Shown: piece by piece, positions 22,175-34,861 of the stretch | Numbering within the stretch: the stretch's first letter is position 1 | Layout: each line of letters begins with the position of its first letter | DNA from: Pseudorasbora parva | Lineage: Eukaryota; Chordata; Actinopteri; Cypriniformes; Gobionidae | Direction of reading: 5' to 3' | NCBI RefSeq assembly: GCF_024679245.1 | Contig: NC_090173.1 | Coordinates: 26,502,160-26,566,159 of the forward strand | DNA length: 64,000 nucleotides | Notes under the pieces: model-generated | Databases searched by the model: none | What the model was told of the DNA's origin: nothing | Seen by the model: only the letters and a program-made list of their open reading frames with translations | Position numbers and translations under genes: made by a program

Positions 22175-23796
22175 TTAAAGGGGTGATGAATTGAGAAATC
22201 AACTTTCCCTTGAGCCTTTGATATATAAAAGGTCATGGTCATGTACGTTTCAGACGAATGAAAACTTGACGTATCAATGACTACGTTTACATGGACAACA
22301 ATACTCCGATATTAATCTGATTAAGACAATACTCTGATTAAGAGACTACCATGTAGACAGCGATTTCTAATTACCTTAATCTGATTAAAGTCATAATCTA
22401 ACTACACATAAATCGGATTAAGACATGTGGAGTATGCCTATTTTAGTCGCATTATCAGAGACATGTACACACCTTAATCTAACTATTAATGTCATGTCGG
22501 AGATATCACCGCATTTTGTGACAGGACACATAACGTTACGCACAACAGGGGAGTGCAGAGAGGCTTTGTGGGTTAGCCTCTGCCCTTTTTGAAAATTAAT
22601 CAAAAGTGCCTCTTTCAACAATCATCGATAATATTGTGGCCAATAAAACAAAATTGGAATTATACTTAATATAACAACGTGTACAAAACAGTAACAAATG
22701 GTGGAAAAGTCGCGTTTATCTTTTACAGATCTCATCTGTCAGTCTGAAAAGTCGTTGCCATAAACCTCGTTGCTATGGGCGGTGTGTGTTTTACTTGACT
22801 GTTCATTGTGAACACTGCGTCCTCTCTCTCTATTTTTATTTTTGTTGTAATTATTATGCTCATTGTAAAAGTAAAATACAATAAGTTTGTATCTGTAATC
22901 GCAAACCAGATGGGTCATTCAGTGAACGCCTGTGGCTCGACGGCAGGAAAAACAATCCAAAGACTCGATTTTTAAACCTTTATCATAATTAATCAAAGCT
23001 ATTATTCTACATGTAGGCTGTCAATAAGGAGGAAAGAGGGGCAGTGTCTCTTCAAAAAAAACAAAAAGAGGCAATACATAATATTAAAAAAATAAATCAA
23101 CGTAGATATAAAACATTATAAAAACGCATGTTTTGTTATACTTCTTAATGTAAAGTAACACTGTCCAACAGCGACACCCGCAGGTGAAGTTAGCGGGTTT
23201 ACTGAGCCCATAAAATTAACACACCTGCCAAAGTCACGCTATGATTGGATGTTGGAGAACATAGCGTGGCATGGGGACGTAATGACGTGCCATAATCGAA
23301 CTATATTTTATCACATGTAAAACGGGAACATGAATGGAGTACTCTAAAAGCAACTCATGTAAACACCTTAATCAGAATATTGTCTTATTTAGAATAAGGT
23401 CAATAATTAGATTACTGCTGTCCATGTAAACGTAGTGACGTATTAGAAGGGTGAAACGACGGCTCTACAGATAGATGTGGATGCCGCTTCTAAAAAAATA
23501 AATCAATCGTGGGTGGATGAGAGATAAATCATTGTGTTTGTTTGATAAATACATTTTGAGACCCCTGTAAGAGAATCATTCCGTTTTGCTGCTTTCAAAA
23601 CAATCCCTCCCATGAACTGTCTCCAGTTCAGCACACCCATTAAAACTGAGCGTTCTGGATAGTCTCTGCAGCGTAGAAAATAGCCTATTACTTATTCATT
23701 ATGATGTTTTTGAATGTAAAAAACACACAAACGTCATTAGTTGACCTCAGACAACAGTATATATATTTTTTTAAAGCCAGTTAATGACACCTTTAA
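22175..23796. mobile_element. TTAAAGG fold-back element (second family) carrying a nested insertion
   Basis: The left part (TTAAAGGGGTGATGAATTGA, then AAATCAACTTTCCCTTGAGC) and the right part (AGCCTATTACTTATTCATTA ... GACACCTTTAA) match the two ends of the complete family member at 55276-56122 in reverse orientation. The middle, 22281-23435, is a separate inserted element with its own termini. Confidence 0.75.
22281..23435. mobile_element. Nested CTACGTTTACATGG element, 1155 bp
   Basis: Inverted ends CTACGTTTACATGGACA and TGTCCATGTAAACGTAG, flanked by TGA on both sides (22278-22280 and 23436-23438), a 3-bp target duplication. Sub-terminal AATCTGATTAAGA blocks repeat inward. No transposase frame. 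The 3-bp duplication hints at a PIF/Harbinger-type source, not proven. It contains a ~215-bp block shared with 54276-54486. Confidence 0.75.
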
Positions 23797-23975
23797 AGAC
23801 AGCTTATCACTTTGGCCCGCTGTTACATTTGATGTCACTCAAGATGGAGCTTAAGAGAGCTGAGACCTCAACAGAACGATTCTCAGATCAAGAAGAGGCC
23901 AAAACACTTTTAAAAAGCTCGTAATTCCCAGAATGAGATATTTCAAACTGCTGTTTCATGACTTTTAGGCCCAGC

Positions 23976-24111
23976 TACACAGACAGGGCATAGATTAAGC
24001 CAGGATTAGGCAAATTAATTTTAATACATGTCAGAGCAAGTTGCTTTTTTTAGTTAAACCAGCTAAAAATGCATTTTAGCCTGGAACTAGTTTAAAGCCT
24101 TGTCTGTGAAA
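23976..24111. mobile_element. Small MITE with CACAGACAGGGC ends
   Basis: CACAGACAGGGC at the left and GCCTTGTCTGTG at the right are imperfect inverted repeats. The interior has TTAAGCCAGGATTAGGC and AGCCTGGAACTAGTTTAAAG. About 136 bp, non-coding. Confidence 0.6.
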
Positions 24112-25652
24112 AGGAAGGTTAGTGTTTGGTTAAACTAAATTGTGGAATTAATGTGCTTTTTGTGATGATAAGGTTATAGCAAATGTTTATGTGCTAAAAT
24201 ATTGTGCCCAAAGCTGCAAACTGTGTTTAATTACCCCAAAAAACAACACCATACACTTCATTTGTACAAAGATTCTTTCTCGTGCTAGATCAGGGTGTAG
24301 GGTAAAGCATTTCACTGCTGTGTGGAGTGCAGGTGTGAAGAAAGTCTTGTGCAAGCAAGCTGGACTGTGTTGGAGTCGTATTAAGTGTGTTCAGAGCGTG
24401 CTGAACCGCAGTATGGACGGAGACTCACTCTGAGACCCCCATCCCCCTTGAATCGTTCCATTACATTCTAATTATAGTGCAGAATGCGGTAATGTCTGCA
24501 AGGCTACCATAATGACACTGCCGTCAGTCGACAGAGAAAGAGAACCTTTCAGCAACAAGCTTTGTCAGAGATCCTACAATAGGTCATTTGCTAATATAGA
24601 ATAAATATATATATTTTTAAATATATATTTAATATTAATTGCATTTTACAGTATTAAATACAACTTAGTAAGATATCAGTCGTAGTCACACAAATGGTAA
24701 TATCCTTATAGCAGAGTGATTGACAATGTAGTGAATAAGACATTAAACATGTTTTTTCATTATACAATTGTATTTAATGACACTTTGAAATCCACAGAAG
24801 TCATTTTGTGCCAGTCGATATGTTGTCATGCTTTTCAGTCAGTGATCTGACATTATTGCACTGAAACAGAAGCGTCCAATGTGAATGTAATATGTAGACA
24901 GGGTGAGGTTCAGCGTGTTCCAGCACTTTGCTGTTGTTTACTCTGCGCCTGCGTTCCTGCATTTAGCCTCACTAACGAGTCATTTCCTTCAAGCGCAGCA
25001 CTGAGAGGATGGAGGGGGTAACGTTGGTGGTGTAATTAGTCTCTAATGTTTTTAATGCAGATGGAACGGAAAGATGGAAGATTACAGGAGTGATGAGGTC
25101 ATTTATTGGTATATTTGTAGTGTTCTGTGTTCTGCTTGTGCACCTATTTCCCTTCATTTCTCCAGGCAGATGTTAATGGGGATAATTATGGTCTAAGGAT
25201 AATTAGAGATGATGTTTCAGAGGGATCACATACAAAGAGTGCTTTATATCTTTCATGAGCAAATGCTCAGTACATTAGCTGAAAAACCTAAGTGCTGCAG
25301 ATGTCATTTGTATTAATATTTTATTTTATATAATGTTAATGTACATATGTAAATATTAAATTGGCACGCATGCACATTTAGCATAATTAGAAATGCATAT
25401 TTTTGTACCAGTAGTCAAATGTGCCCTTGTACATAGATACAGTGGGTACAAATGTCTGAAAGCACAAGTGAAACTGAAAATGCTTAAGTTAATATAAACA
25501 ATTCAAATTATATTATCAGTATGACAAAAGACATTGAATTGTAAATCAAATAGAATTTAGTATGCCACAAGCTTAAAAACTGATGATCAAAAGAGCATCT
25601 TGTGTTTTAAGGCTACATTTATTTATTTTTTGTCTGTTATGTTATGTTACTA

Positions 25653-26500
25653 TGTCCTTGAACTGTCACCTTATCGTGGTAGAGGGGTTTGAGTACCTGA
25701 ATGATCCTAGGAGCGATGTGGTAGGGTCTCCCAAGGCAATCAAGTCCTTTGTGACGGGTCAGACTAAGAGCGGTTGAGAAGCTTATTATGAATAACAAAA
25801 AATCAAAGACCGAGATGGTGCCCAGCATGGTGCAGCCAGGGCTCCACCCTGGAGCCAGGCCCGGGGTAAGTGCTCGTATGCGAGCGCCTGGTGGACAGGA
25901 CTTCCCCCATGGGGCACTACTGGGCTCAGCCTGAACGAGTGACGTGGGGTCGCCCTCCCATGGGTTCACCACCTGCAGGAGGTATCGTAAGTGGTCAGAG
26001 CATAGTGGATCGGACGGCAGTCGCAGGCACGGGCACTGACGACCTGATCTCTGGACATAGAAACTGGCCGTAGGGATGTAGAACGTCACCTCGCTGGTGG
26101 GGAAGGAGCCTGAGCTTGTGCAGGATGTTGAGGACTAGAGATAGTTGGGTTCCCTTACATGCATATATTGGGCTATGGAACCACACTGCTTGAGAGAGGC
26201 TGGACTCGAGCACTCTGGAGTTGCCTATGGTGAGAGGCGGCAGGTTAGTGTGGGCTCAGCCGCCATGTGTTGGAGTTCACCCCGGTGAACGAGAGGGTCG
26301 CTTTCCTGCGCCTTCAGGTCAGGGACAGGTCTCTCACTGTCATGCCTACGGGCCGAACTGCAGTGCAGAGTACACAGCCTTCTTGGAGTGTCTGGGAGGG
26401 GTGCTGGAAAATGTTCCGACTGGAGACCCAGTCTTTCTACTGGGAGACTTCAACACCCACATGGCTGTGACAGTGACACTTGGCGGGGCGTGATTGTAAG
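25653..26500 (+). pseudogene. Non-LTR retrotransposon, 5' and endonuclease part (decayed)
   Basis: The sequence from CTTGAACTGTCACCTTATCG onward is a GC-rich 5' region of an APE-type LINE, followed by frame-broken endonuclease remnants. Translation of 26221-26493 gives the motif VFLLGDFNTH, typical of the apurinic-type endonuclease domain, and a second frame over the same stretch carries further endonuclease-like residues, showing a frameshift. Clade not assigned. Confidence 0.7.
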
Positions 26501-26590
26501 GAACAATGATCTGAACCCGTGCGGCGTTCTGTTATTGGATTTCTCTGTAGTCACATAATGATGTGTATTCAAGCATAAGGGTGTTCATCA

Positions 26591-26930
26591 GTGCACATGG
26601 CACCAGGATACCCGACTGTTGGACTCCAGCAGGGCTGCCCTTTGTCACCGGTTCTGTTCATAATTTATATGGACAGTATATCTAGGCACAGCCAGGGGCT
26701 AGAGGGTGTCCAGTTTGGGGACCACACGATTTCATCTCTGCTTTTTGCAGATGATGTTGTCATGTTGGCCTCATCAGACCAGGACCTTCAGCATTCACTG
26801 GGACAGTTCGCAGCCAAATCTAAAGTGTCTGGGATGAGAATCAGCACCTCCAAGTACGAGGCCATGGTTCTCAGTTGGAAAAAGGGTGGCTTGCCCACTT
26901 CAGGTTGGTGGAGTAAGGGATTTCATGAGT
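26591..26930 (+). pseudogene. Non-LTR retrotransposon reverse-transcriptase fragment
   Basis: One open stretch reads LQQGCPLSPVLFIIYMDSIS, then SSLLFADDVVMLASS, then a GMRIS..K.EAMV motif. These are RT motifs with the catalytic FADD. The fragment starts and ends abruptly, only ~100 bp after the endonuclease remnant, so the linker and most of the RT palm are deleted. It is the 3' continuation of the LINE at 25653. Confidence 0.8.
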
Positions 26931-26968
26931 CAGGGAAGGATGGCGCGGTGATTGACAGACAGATCGGA

Positions 26969-27035
26969 ATGGTATGGTATATGAATGGTATGGATGGTAT
27001 GAATGGTATGAATGGTATGGTATATGGTATATAAT
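26969..27035. repeat. (GGTATGAAT)-type minisatellite
   Basis: Short tandem GGTATG/GAATGGTATG units fade into TATA-rich sequence directly after the LINE fragment. Confidence 0.75.
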
Positions 27036-27084
27036 ATAATGAATTATATTATAAATTATAAACTTTTAAATGTAATGGACACTG

Positions 27085-27440
27085 TATAAACTACCTTTTA
27101 AAAGTTTGGGATCAGTAAGATAAAAAAAATTAATTGAAGTAATCAAACGTGACAGTAAAGTAATTAAATAAAATAAATATATAACTTTTTCAACATTGAT
27201 AATAGTAAGAAATGTTTGCTTGAGCAGCAAATCAGCATATTAGAATGATTTCCGAAGGATCATGTGACACTGAAGCCTCGAGTAATGGCTGCTTTGCCAT
27301 CACAGGAATAAATATATATTCAAATAGAAGTTATTTTATATTCATATATTTAACAATATTAAAGTTCTATTATTTTTGATCAAATAAAGGCAGCCTTGGT
27401 GGGACTTTCAAAAACATCAAAAATCTTACTGACCCTTACT
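27085..27440 (-). repeat. Interspersed repeat, inverted copy
   Basis: Reverse-oriented copy of the 9140-9405 family: it includes GATTTCCGAAGGATCATGTG and the reverse complement of GATGGCAAAGCAGCC. Confidence 0.6.
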
Positions 27441-27612
27441 GGCAACACATAACATAACATTTAATTGCTCATGAAGTCTCAGTTTCAGTCTTCTCTTATG
27501 GAATGTCCACTCAAGCTGCAGGTTACACTATTGGCATTTATCAGATATCTAATCACAGACCCCTGAGGTCTCCATAAATTACCCCTGTAAAACTGGACTC
27601 CTGTAGGTGACA

Positions 27613-27767
<155 letters not shown>

Positions 27768-27803
27768 GCATCTTAATATTTTCTATGGTGTAAATAAGTG
27801 GAT

Positions 27804-27807
27804 ATTT

Positions 27808-27850
<43 letters not shown>

Positions 27851-27852
27851 TT
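27804..27852. repeat. (TTTA)n microsatellite
   Basis: About 12 tandem TTTA units. Confidence 0.95.
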
Positions 27853-28052
27853 CCGAATTTAAAGAAACACTATTTTCAGAAAATGACAGTATTCTTTGAA
27901 ATGTTGGTAGTCAGTACCAGATTAGTATTTACAGACACAAGTAGAACTCCATGAAGTTTGTTTCTGTATTTTGGAGGGTGAAAATACGGCCGCTGACCTC
28001 TTGCTTGTCTCATAACAGTATACCGACATTTTCATAGCATTTTTTAAAAATG

Positions 28053-28080
28053 TTTTTTTTTTTTTTTTTTTTTTTTTTTT
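28053..28080. repeat. Poly(T) run
   Basis: 28 consecutive T, followed by GCAGCTGCATG. It could be a retrotransposed tail in reverse orientation or simple slippage. Confidence 0.9.
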
Positions 28081-29109
28081 GCAGCTGCATGTTGTTGAAG
28101 CCTACTATTTTTGGGAAGCACATCATCTGAATAGTATTGGCTTCCCTATGCACATAGACTGGGATATTGTTGTGTCATTTCTAGTGAAGCTCATTTCCAT
28201 CACATAAAAAACAAAACAAAAATAGTACTTTGGTAAATCGTAATTTTGACATGCTACAATATAATATACAATGTGGTGGGCTTCCAAACAGTTCAGTTGC
28301 AGTCTGGTGAGAAAATGTTAGGTAGTGGCTTGCTAGGCAGAAGATGATGAGGTGTGGCTGTGACTTATAGGGTTTTGCGTGATCTCCAATGTTACTGTTG
28401 GCCTCTGCTCTATTTTTGAACTGAATTCAGGGTATCATATTTACCCAGACAGCAGCGTGTGTGTGTACTGCATATTGCGTGTTTGGTCCAGGCCAGAATG
28501 TGATTTTTGATGAATGGGCTGAGAATAAATTAGGCATTGCCAACCGTATGTGTGTGTTTGTGTGTATGTGTATGTGTGCGCGCGTTTATTAAGAGTCAGA
28601 AGAGGTGGTCATTGGTCACTTTTATTTTTCAACATATTAGGTAATGTGTCAAATATGAGATACAGGAAATGACAAGTACATTTGTGTCACATCGATAGTG
28701 TATCGCAGGTCCTGGAATTACTACATTCTTTCATATCGCTTGCATGGGGCAGGGCTACGGATGAATGCGGAGCAACACTTGATACAGTAGCGTCAGAGCC
28801 AGACACAGCAGCAATGCAAATCTAAAATCTGAATATATAACTCGCCTTCAGTTTTAATAAACCTGGATTAGGATTCTATTCCAATTATACTGAACGGTGT
28901 CCATGACAGTACCACTTCTCTCACTCCCCGAGATCAGTTTTAACTCTTGTAGAGAACAGGATAAGCAAAAGCATGTTTGGCTTTTTGAGAGCATCATGGT
29001 GGCTGGCAGCAACTGCAGTGACTGTAATACAAAAAGAACTTTGCATGTGTGCATGTGAAAAAGAGAGACGGAGATAGGTATGTTTGTGTTTAGAGCATAT
29101 GGTACTCCC

Positions 29110-29370
29110 ATTCAAAATTTTCAAATGTCATTTATTCTTGTGATGGCAAATCTGAATTTTTACTCCAGTCTTCAGTGCCACACGATCCTTCAGAAATCAT
29201 TCTAATATAGTAATTTACTGCTCAAGAAACATTTCATATTTATTTCAATTCGGAAAACAGTTGTGCTGCTTCATTTTTTTGTTGAAACTTTTTCAGGATT
29301 ATTTGATGAATTTGAAAAAATACATTGATGTAAAAGTCTTTACTGTCACTGTTGAGTATATTTAATGTGT
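29110..29370 (+). repeat. Interspersed repeat, third direct copy
   Basis: It shares GATGGCAAATCTGAATTTTT, then CACGATCCTTCAGAAATCAT and GCTCAAGAAACATTTC with the copies at 9140 and 20750. Confidence 0.65.
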
Positions 29371-29592
29371 GTGTGTGAGTGTATGTGAATTATGCACGAG
29401 CAGGCTGGTATGGAGGTTATTGGGTGAAAATCCTTTACCTCTTTGACATTATGAAGCTGTCAGATACAGAAGCACGAAAAAGCAGCAGGCTCATGTTTCA
29501 GCAGTTTAAATGCACAGCAGTTTAATATAGCCTTCAGCTAATGACTATATCCCAATGAGCCGTAGTGAGAAGTTGTGCCTGTTGGTTAGTTG

Positions 29593-30522
29593 TTAAAGGG
29601 TTAGTTCACCCAAAAATTAAATTGAAATCATTAATGACTCACCCTAATGTCGTTCCAAACTCGTAAAACCTCCGTTAATCTTCAGAACACAGTTTAAGAT
29701 ATTTTATATTTAGTCCGACACCGTATGCAAGTGTATGCACACTTTACTGTCCATGTCCAGAAAGGGAATAAAAACATCATCAAAGTAGTCCATATGTGAC
29801 ATCAGTTAGTTCATTAGAATCTCTTGAAGCATCGAAAATACATTTTGGTCCAAAAATAACAAAAACTACGACTTTATTCAGCATTGTCTTCTCTTCCGCG
29901 TTTGTTTTCAAACCTCAAATAAAGATTCAAACGGTTATGAATCAGCGGATTGATTCATGAAGAGGAAGAGAAGACAATGCTGAATCTCTTGAAGCATCGA
30001 AAATACATTATACTTAGTGCTGACTTTATTCAGCATTGTCTTCTCTTCTGGGTTTGTTTTCAGTCCTCAAATAAAAATTCAAACGGTCATGAATCAGTGA
30101 ATCGGTTCATGATTCGTATCACCAATGTCACGTGAGTTTGGCAGTTTGACACGTGATCCGAATCATTGAGCGATTCACGGATTCATGACCGTTTGAATCT
30201 TTATTTGAGGACTGTAAACAAACCCAGAAGAGAAGACAATGCTGAATAAAGTCGTATTTGTTATTTTTGGACCAAAATGTATTTTCGATGCTTCAAGGGA
30301 TTCTAATGAACTAACTGATGTCACATATGGACTACTTTGATGATGTTTTTATTCCCTTTCTGGACATGGACAGTAAAGTGTGCATAGACTGCATATGCTC
30401 TGGGACTAAATATATAATATCTTAAACTGTGTTCTGAAAATGAACGGAGGTCTTACGGGTGTGGAACGACATTAGGGTCATTAGTGACATACATTTCATT
30501 TTTGGGTGAACTAACCCTTTAA
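29593..30522. mobile_element. Fold-back MITE with internal repeats, 930 bp
   Basis: Inverted ends TTAAAGGGTTAGTTCACCC. The arms match over hundreds of bases (for example CTGGACATGGACAGTAAAG on the right against CTTTACTGTCCATGTCCAG on the left). Inside, a block containing CTCTTGAAGCATCGAAAATA and GACTTTATTCAGCATTGTCT occurs twice in direct orientation, so the left arm carries an extra partial duplication. Confidence 0.8.
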
Positions 30523-31414
30523 TGCTGTCTTGGCCCCTAGAAAAACAAGTGCATGCGATGCCCTGACTGACATAACACAGATCTTGACTCTTATGCAAGT
30601 GATTGTATTTTTGTAATACCTGTCATCATGAAACCATGCTAAAACTCACAATTAAAAGTATTTGTGGCTTTTTCACGTTCTCAGGAGTTCTGCTGTACAG
30701 CTGCTGTCCTGAATCCAACAGAACTCAACAGCTGCTCAGTCCCTCAACCTTAACATGCCTTTCATCATCACACACACACATACACAGCTGTTATCAACCC
30801 ATCACCGGCTCATTTTGTTGAGCTGGATATGTCTACTGCACCAACTGTTTTTGCCGCTGTCTTGGCAACGGTTGTCATGGTGCATTGGTCCACAGATAGC
30901 TGTTAATCTGTGTAATTGTTTGCCTCCTTTAGAGGGTTAGGATAGGGATCCCTATATACATTGTGGGCTGACATTCTTTTTAGCACAGAGCATTTGAGCA
31001 GGAGTTTCTGGGTATTATACAGCACAAGAGCAGTATTAATGTGCTGCTTATGGTTACTGTATTTGTACTGCACTATATAATTGCATCCAGGGTCCAAAAT
31101 TTACTTTTGGTTGCTAATGGTGAGTGAATTGAGAAAATGTACTGGCCATATACTGGTCTTTACAGTAATGAAACTGCAATGATCATTTTCTCTGGTTTTA
31201 CTATTTACGGGTATGTGTTTGGGTAACATTAACATTTTATTCTATAAACTACTGACAACATTTTCCCAAATTCCAAATAAAATATTGTAATATTGTAATG
31301 CCGAAAGCAACAACTGGTCAAAATAACAAAAAAGATGGAATAATGGAAAGATGCAATCAAATTCATTTTTAAACAACTCAAAATTAATGTTTTAACTTAG
31401 CAAGAGTTCAGAAA

Positions 31415-32465
31415 TCAATATTTGGTGGAATAACCCGGATTTTGAATCACAGCTTTCATGCATCTTGGCATGCTCTCCACCAGTCTTTCACGTTGATGTT
31501 GGGTGACTTTATGCCACTCCTGGTGCAAAAATTCGATGCATCTTGGATTTGTTTGATAGCTTGTGACCATCCATCTTCTCCTGATCACATTCCAGGGGTT
31601 TTCAATGGGGTTCAGGTCTGGAGATTGGGCTGGCCATGGCAGGGTCTTGATCTGGTGGTCCTCCATCCACACCTTGACTGACCTGGCTGTGTGGCATGGA
31701 GCATTGTCCTGCTGGAAAAAACAGTCCTCAGAGTTAGGGAACATTGTCAGAGCAGAAGGAAGCAAGTTTTCCTCCAGGAAAACCTTGTACGGGGTTTGAT
31801 TCATGCGTCCTTCACAAAGACAAATCTGCCCAATTCCAGCCTTGCTGAAGTACCCCCAGATTATCACCGAGCCTCCACCATATTTCACAGTGGGTGCGAG
31901 ACACTGTGGCTTGTAGGCGTCTTCAGGCCTCTGTCTAACCATTAGACGACCAGGTGTTGGACAAAGATGAAAATTGGCCTCATCAGAGAAGATGATCTTA
32001 CTCCAGTACTCTACAATACAATCCTTATGGTCTCATGCAAACCTCAGCCTGGCTCTTCTTTGCTTCTCATTGATAAAGGGCTTTTTTCTAGAGTCGCATT
32101 ACTTCAGCCCTTCCCCTTGGAGCCCATTTCGAACCGTCCTTGCTTGTGCACTTCACCCCAGCTGCCTTTTGCCATTCTTTTTGTAGGTCACTTGATGTCA
32201 TTCTACAGTTGTTGAGTGACATTCGAATGAGTTGGCGGTCATTCTGGTCAGTGGAGAGTCGTTTTCGCCTTCTGCCAGTCTGTGGCTTTGTTGTCCCCAA
32301 TGTCTGCTGCTTGACCTTGTTCTTATGAACCACCATCTTTGAAATTTTAAGGATGGAAGTAACCCAACGCTCCCTGTATCCCTCTGCCAGTAAAGCCAGA
32401 AGTGAACCCTTTTTTTCCTGAAAATTCTGATGAATCATCTTTCCATAGTGGACATCATGCATCAA
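31415..32465 (-). pseudogene. Tc1-type transposase, inactivated
   Basis: Two minus-strand frames form a broken DD34E transposase. 32088-32465 encodes the N-terminal helix-turn-helix half (residues like GRRRKRLSTDQNDRQ), and 31415 to about 32037 the catalytic half with the first Asp in IIFSDEANF, the second in DNAPCHT, and Glu in NPIENPW 34 residues later. A frameshift with a stop near 32085-32092 and an in-frame TGA near 32037 separate the halves. Tc1 transposases cut and paste their element. This copy can make no intact enzyme. Family: fish Tc1/mariner. It lies antisense within the cavin1 intron. Confidence 0.9.
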
Positions 32466-33015
32466 TAGCTATGCAATAGCTATGCATCAATATAATTTCA
32501 GCTATAATTCATACTATTTCTGTGACTATTTTAAAAAGAAATACTACATAACACATAACAGTCATCTACAGTAACATGAAGTTCAACTTGCATGAAGGTC
32601 AGTTGCGTTTGGAATATTTGAAAATAATATCTACATTTTTTTGTATATATTTTATAGTTTTCACATGATTTTATACAATTGTATTGATTGGTTTGTTAAA
32701 TACACACAATATTGCCATGGTATTACTATATTATGTTTAATACATTATCTCTTTAGTTTAAACCATAAATGCATACTGTCCATCTAAAAATGTATTTGAA
32801 AAAGATGTGTAAAAAAATATTTATCGTTCCCTAAGAGCAATAAAAACATTTTTTTTACTGAGGTTATGATAATCCAGGCATTAAAGGGTTAAACATCTTA
32901 CTCTCACTAAGGAAAATTTTATTTTTAAACCATGTGTTATGTTAACGGCCAACTGGCAAACATTTTCTTTACACACCAAAGCTAAATTTTACTTTTTAAA
33001 ACCGCTTGGTAAGTG

Positions 33016-33467
33016 TTAAAGGGGCGAGGAATTGAGAAATCAACCTTCCCTTGAGCCTTTAATTTGTAAAAGTTCATGGTGATATAAGAATATCCTGTAT
33101 GTTTCAGCGCTGAAAATGTCCTTGTTAGTAAAAGAAAAGCTTTTATAGACACCAGGCCCAGAAAATGAGGCTCTCAAACAATGACGTATTAGCCTAGAAA
33201 TCTAGACACACCCTAGCGGCAGCAAATTTAATCTCACTGAATATGCAAATCTTATCCAATCCTAGCCGTGGGCGTTTACTTCCACATCTCCAGTGCACGC
33301 CCATCAAAGCCCAGCGTTCAGGAGAGAGCCTCAAAACCAGTGTAGAAAATAGCCTATTACTTATTCGTTATTATGTTTTTGAATGTAAAAACCACACGGA
33401 CATCATTAGTTGACCTCAAACAACAGTATAAAAAAAAAGAAAAAAAGCCAGTTCATAACACCTTTAA
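33016..33467. mobile_element. Second-family TTAAAGG fold-back element, rearranged copy
   Basis: The ends match the complete member at 55276-56122 in reverse: TTAAAGGGGCGAGGAATTGA at the left and AACACCTTTAA at the right, with the AGCCTATTACTTATTC block. At 33188-33232 a terminal piece of the TAGCCTAGAAATCTAGA family is spliced in, replacing part of the interior. Confidence 0.7.
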
Positions 33468-33613
33468 TGTTATGCTCTGGTTTTACCCGCATACTCAACT
33501 CTAGGCGTCTGACGTGCTAAAATTGTTATAGGCATTTACAATAATTAAAATGGTTATTTTTACAAGAATCTGTCAGAAAGTGTACTTTAATTTACATATT
33601 ATTGTGGTTTTGG

Positions 33614-34861
33614 TAGCCTAGAAATCTAGACGCACCCTAGCGGAAGCAGATCTAATCTGCCGCGAGTGTCCTCTAGCAACTCTCAATACACTTCTGAGCT
33701 GTAATCCCCTAACTCTGGTCAGCCCAATCACATCGTGTATAGAGTCAGTGGGCGGGGCTTAACATAATGACGGCAGAGTTGCCCTTGCCATTGTTGCCAA
33801 GTCCACATATAACTCGCGACTTTGGGCTTCTTTTTTTGGCAAGTCATGTTAAAAAATCTCAGGTTGCGATTAACAGGTTGCACCTAATTTAATTTAAAAA
33901 AATATTTTTATAATGTATTTTTTTATTACAGGCTATTATTAAAAAAAGTATAGGCTAGCCTACTAATAATAACAGTAGGTATGGTTTGAATGTATTTTAT
34001 TATAAATATGTTGCTATATTGCAGCGCTCCCTTGTGCTTTCCTGTGTCACAACTCCCAATCATAGACTGTAAAAAGGTGCATATTATTTATCCTAAATAG
34101 TAGCTATGTGACATTAGTAATTTTCAATAATATTTATGGCATATTGCACATTGAAATGCAGGGCTTATCTTTTTCACGGTTTGCAGTGTGCATGGTCATG
34201 GCCGACTGGAGTTACCATAATCCTTCAGGTTACTTACGTAACTCTTTTTCTATCTCCAAACCTCTTCTGTTCTCAGCCTTTATTGCAATTTGAAGATTTT
34301 TTTTAAAAATCACATTAAAATCACTGTTTTTGCTTTTCAAACTCCGAGATGTTTCAATTGAATATGTAGCAGGCTTATTTCTTGATAAATTATTGATCAT
34401 AAATTCTATTGATAAAAATAAATAATATAATAATATTGGGCTTGTTTTGGGCTTATTTTTGAAGCTGTGGTTGCTTATTTGTCTTGCAAGACAAACACTG
34501 GCGCTTGCCTACTAGTAGCCTAAACACAGAAACTGGAGAACGGCGGTCTTTTGAATCAGCTTTGGCCGCGACTCTGGAAGACTGAGTTAAGCTTTTCTCT
34601 GAGAAAAGAACAAAGAACGGCACTGAAGTCATTTTTAAAAAGGGAAGATGTGTTCAGAGTTTTGCCGACCAGATACGGCGAAAGTTTAATCTGTCTAGGC
34701 TACTAGCTCCTCTTCACGTTGCTCTGGTTGGTTGTAGCGCTATCCTATCCCGTGCAGAGGGAGTTTGAAAGACAACCGTTTATCCCGCCCCTCAGATTGA
34801 GCCCTGTCAATGGTGAGTTTCCAGACCAAACCTCTTGATGTGGGTCTGGCTTGTCAGGCTA
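33614..34861. mobile_element. TAGCCTAGAAATCTAGA element, 1.25 kb
   Basis: It begins TAGCCTAGAAATCTAGACGC and ends GGTCTGGCTTGTCAGGCTA, imperfect inverted ends. The interior is non-coding, with a GC-rich GCCGACCAGATACGGCGAAA block near 34664. It is the long form of the 85-bp element at 20784-20868. No transposase is visible. Confidence 0.7.

Noticed and set aside
31442..32328. Plus-strand frames over the Tc1 region
   Set aside because: They are shadows of the minus-strand transposase pseudogene.
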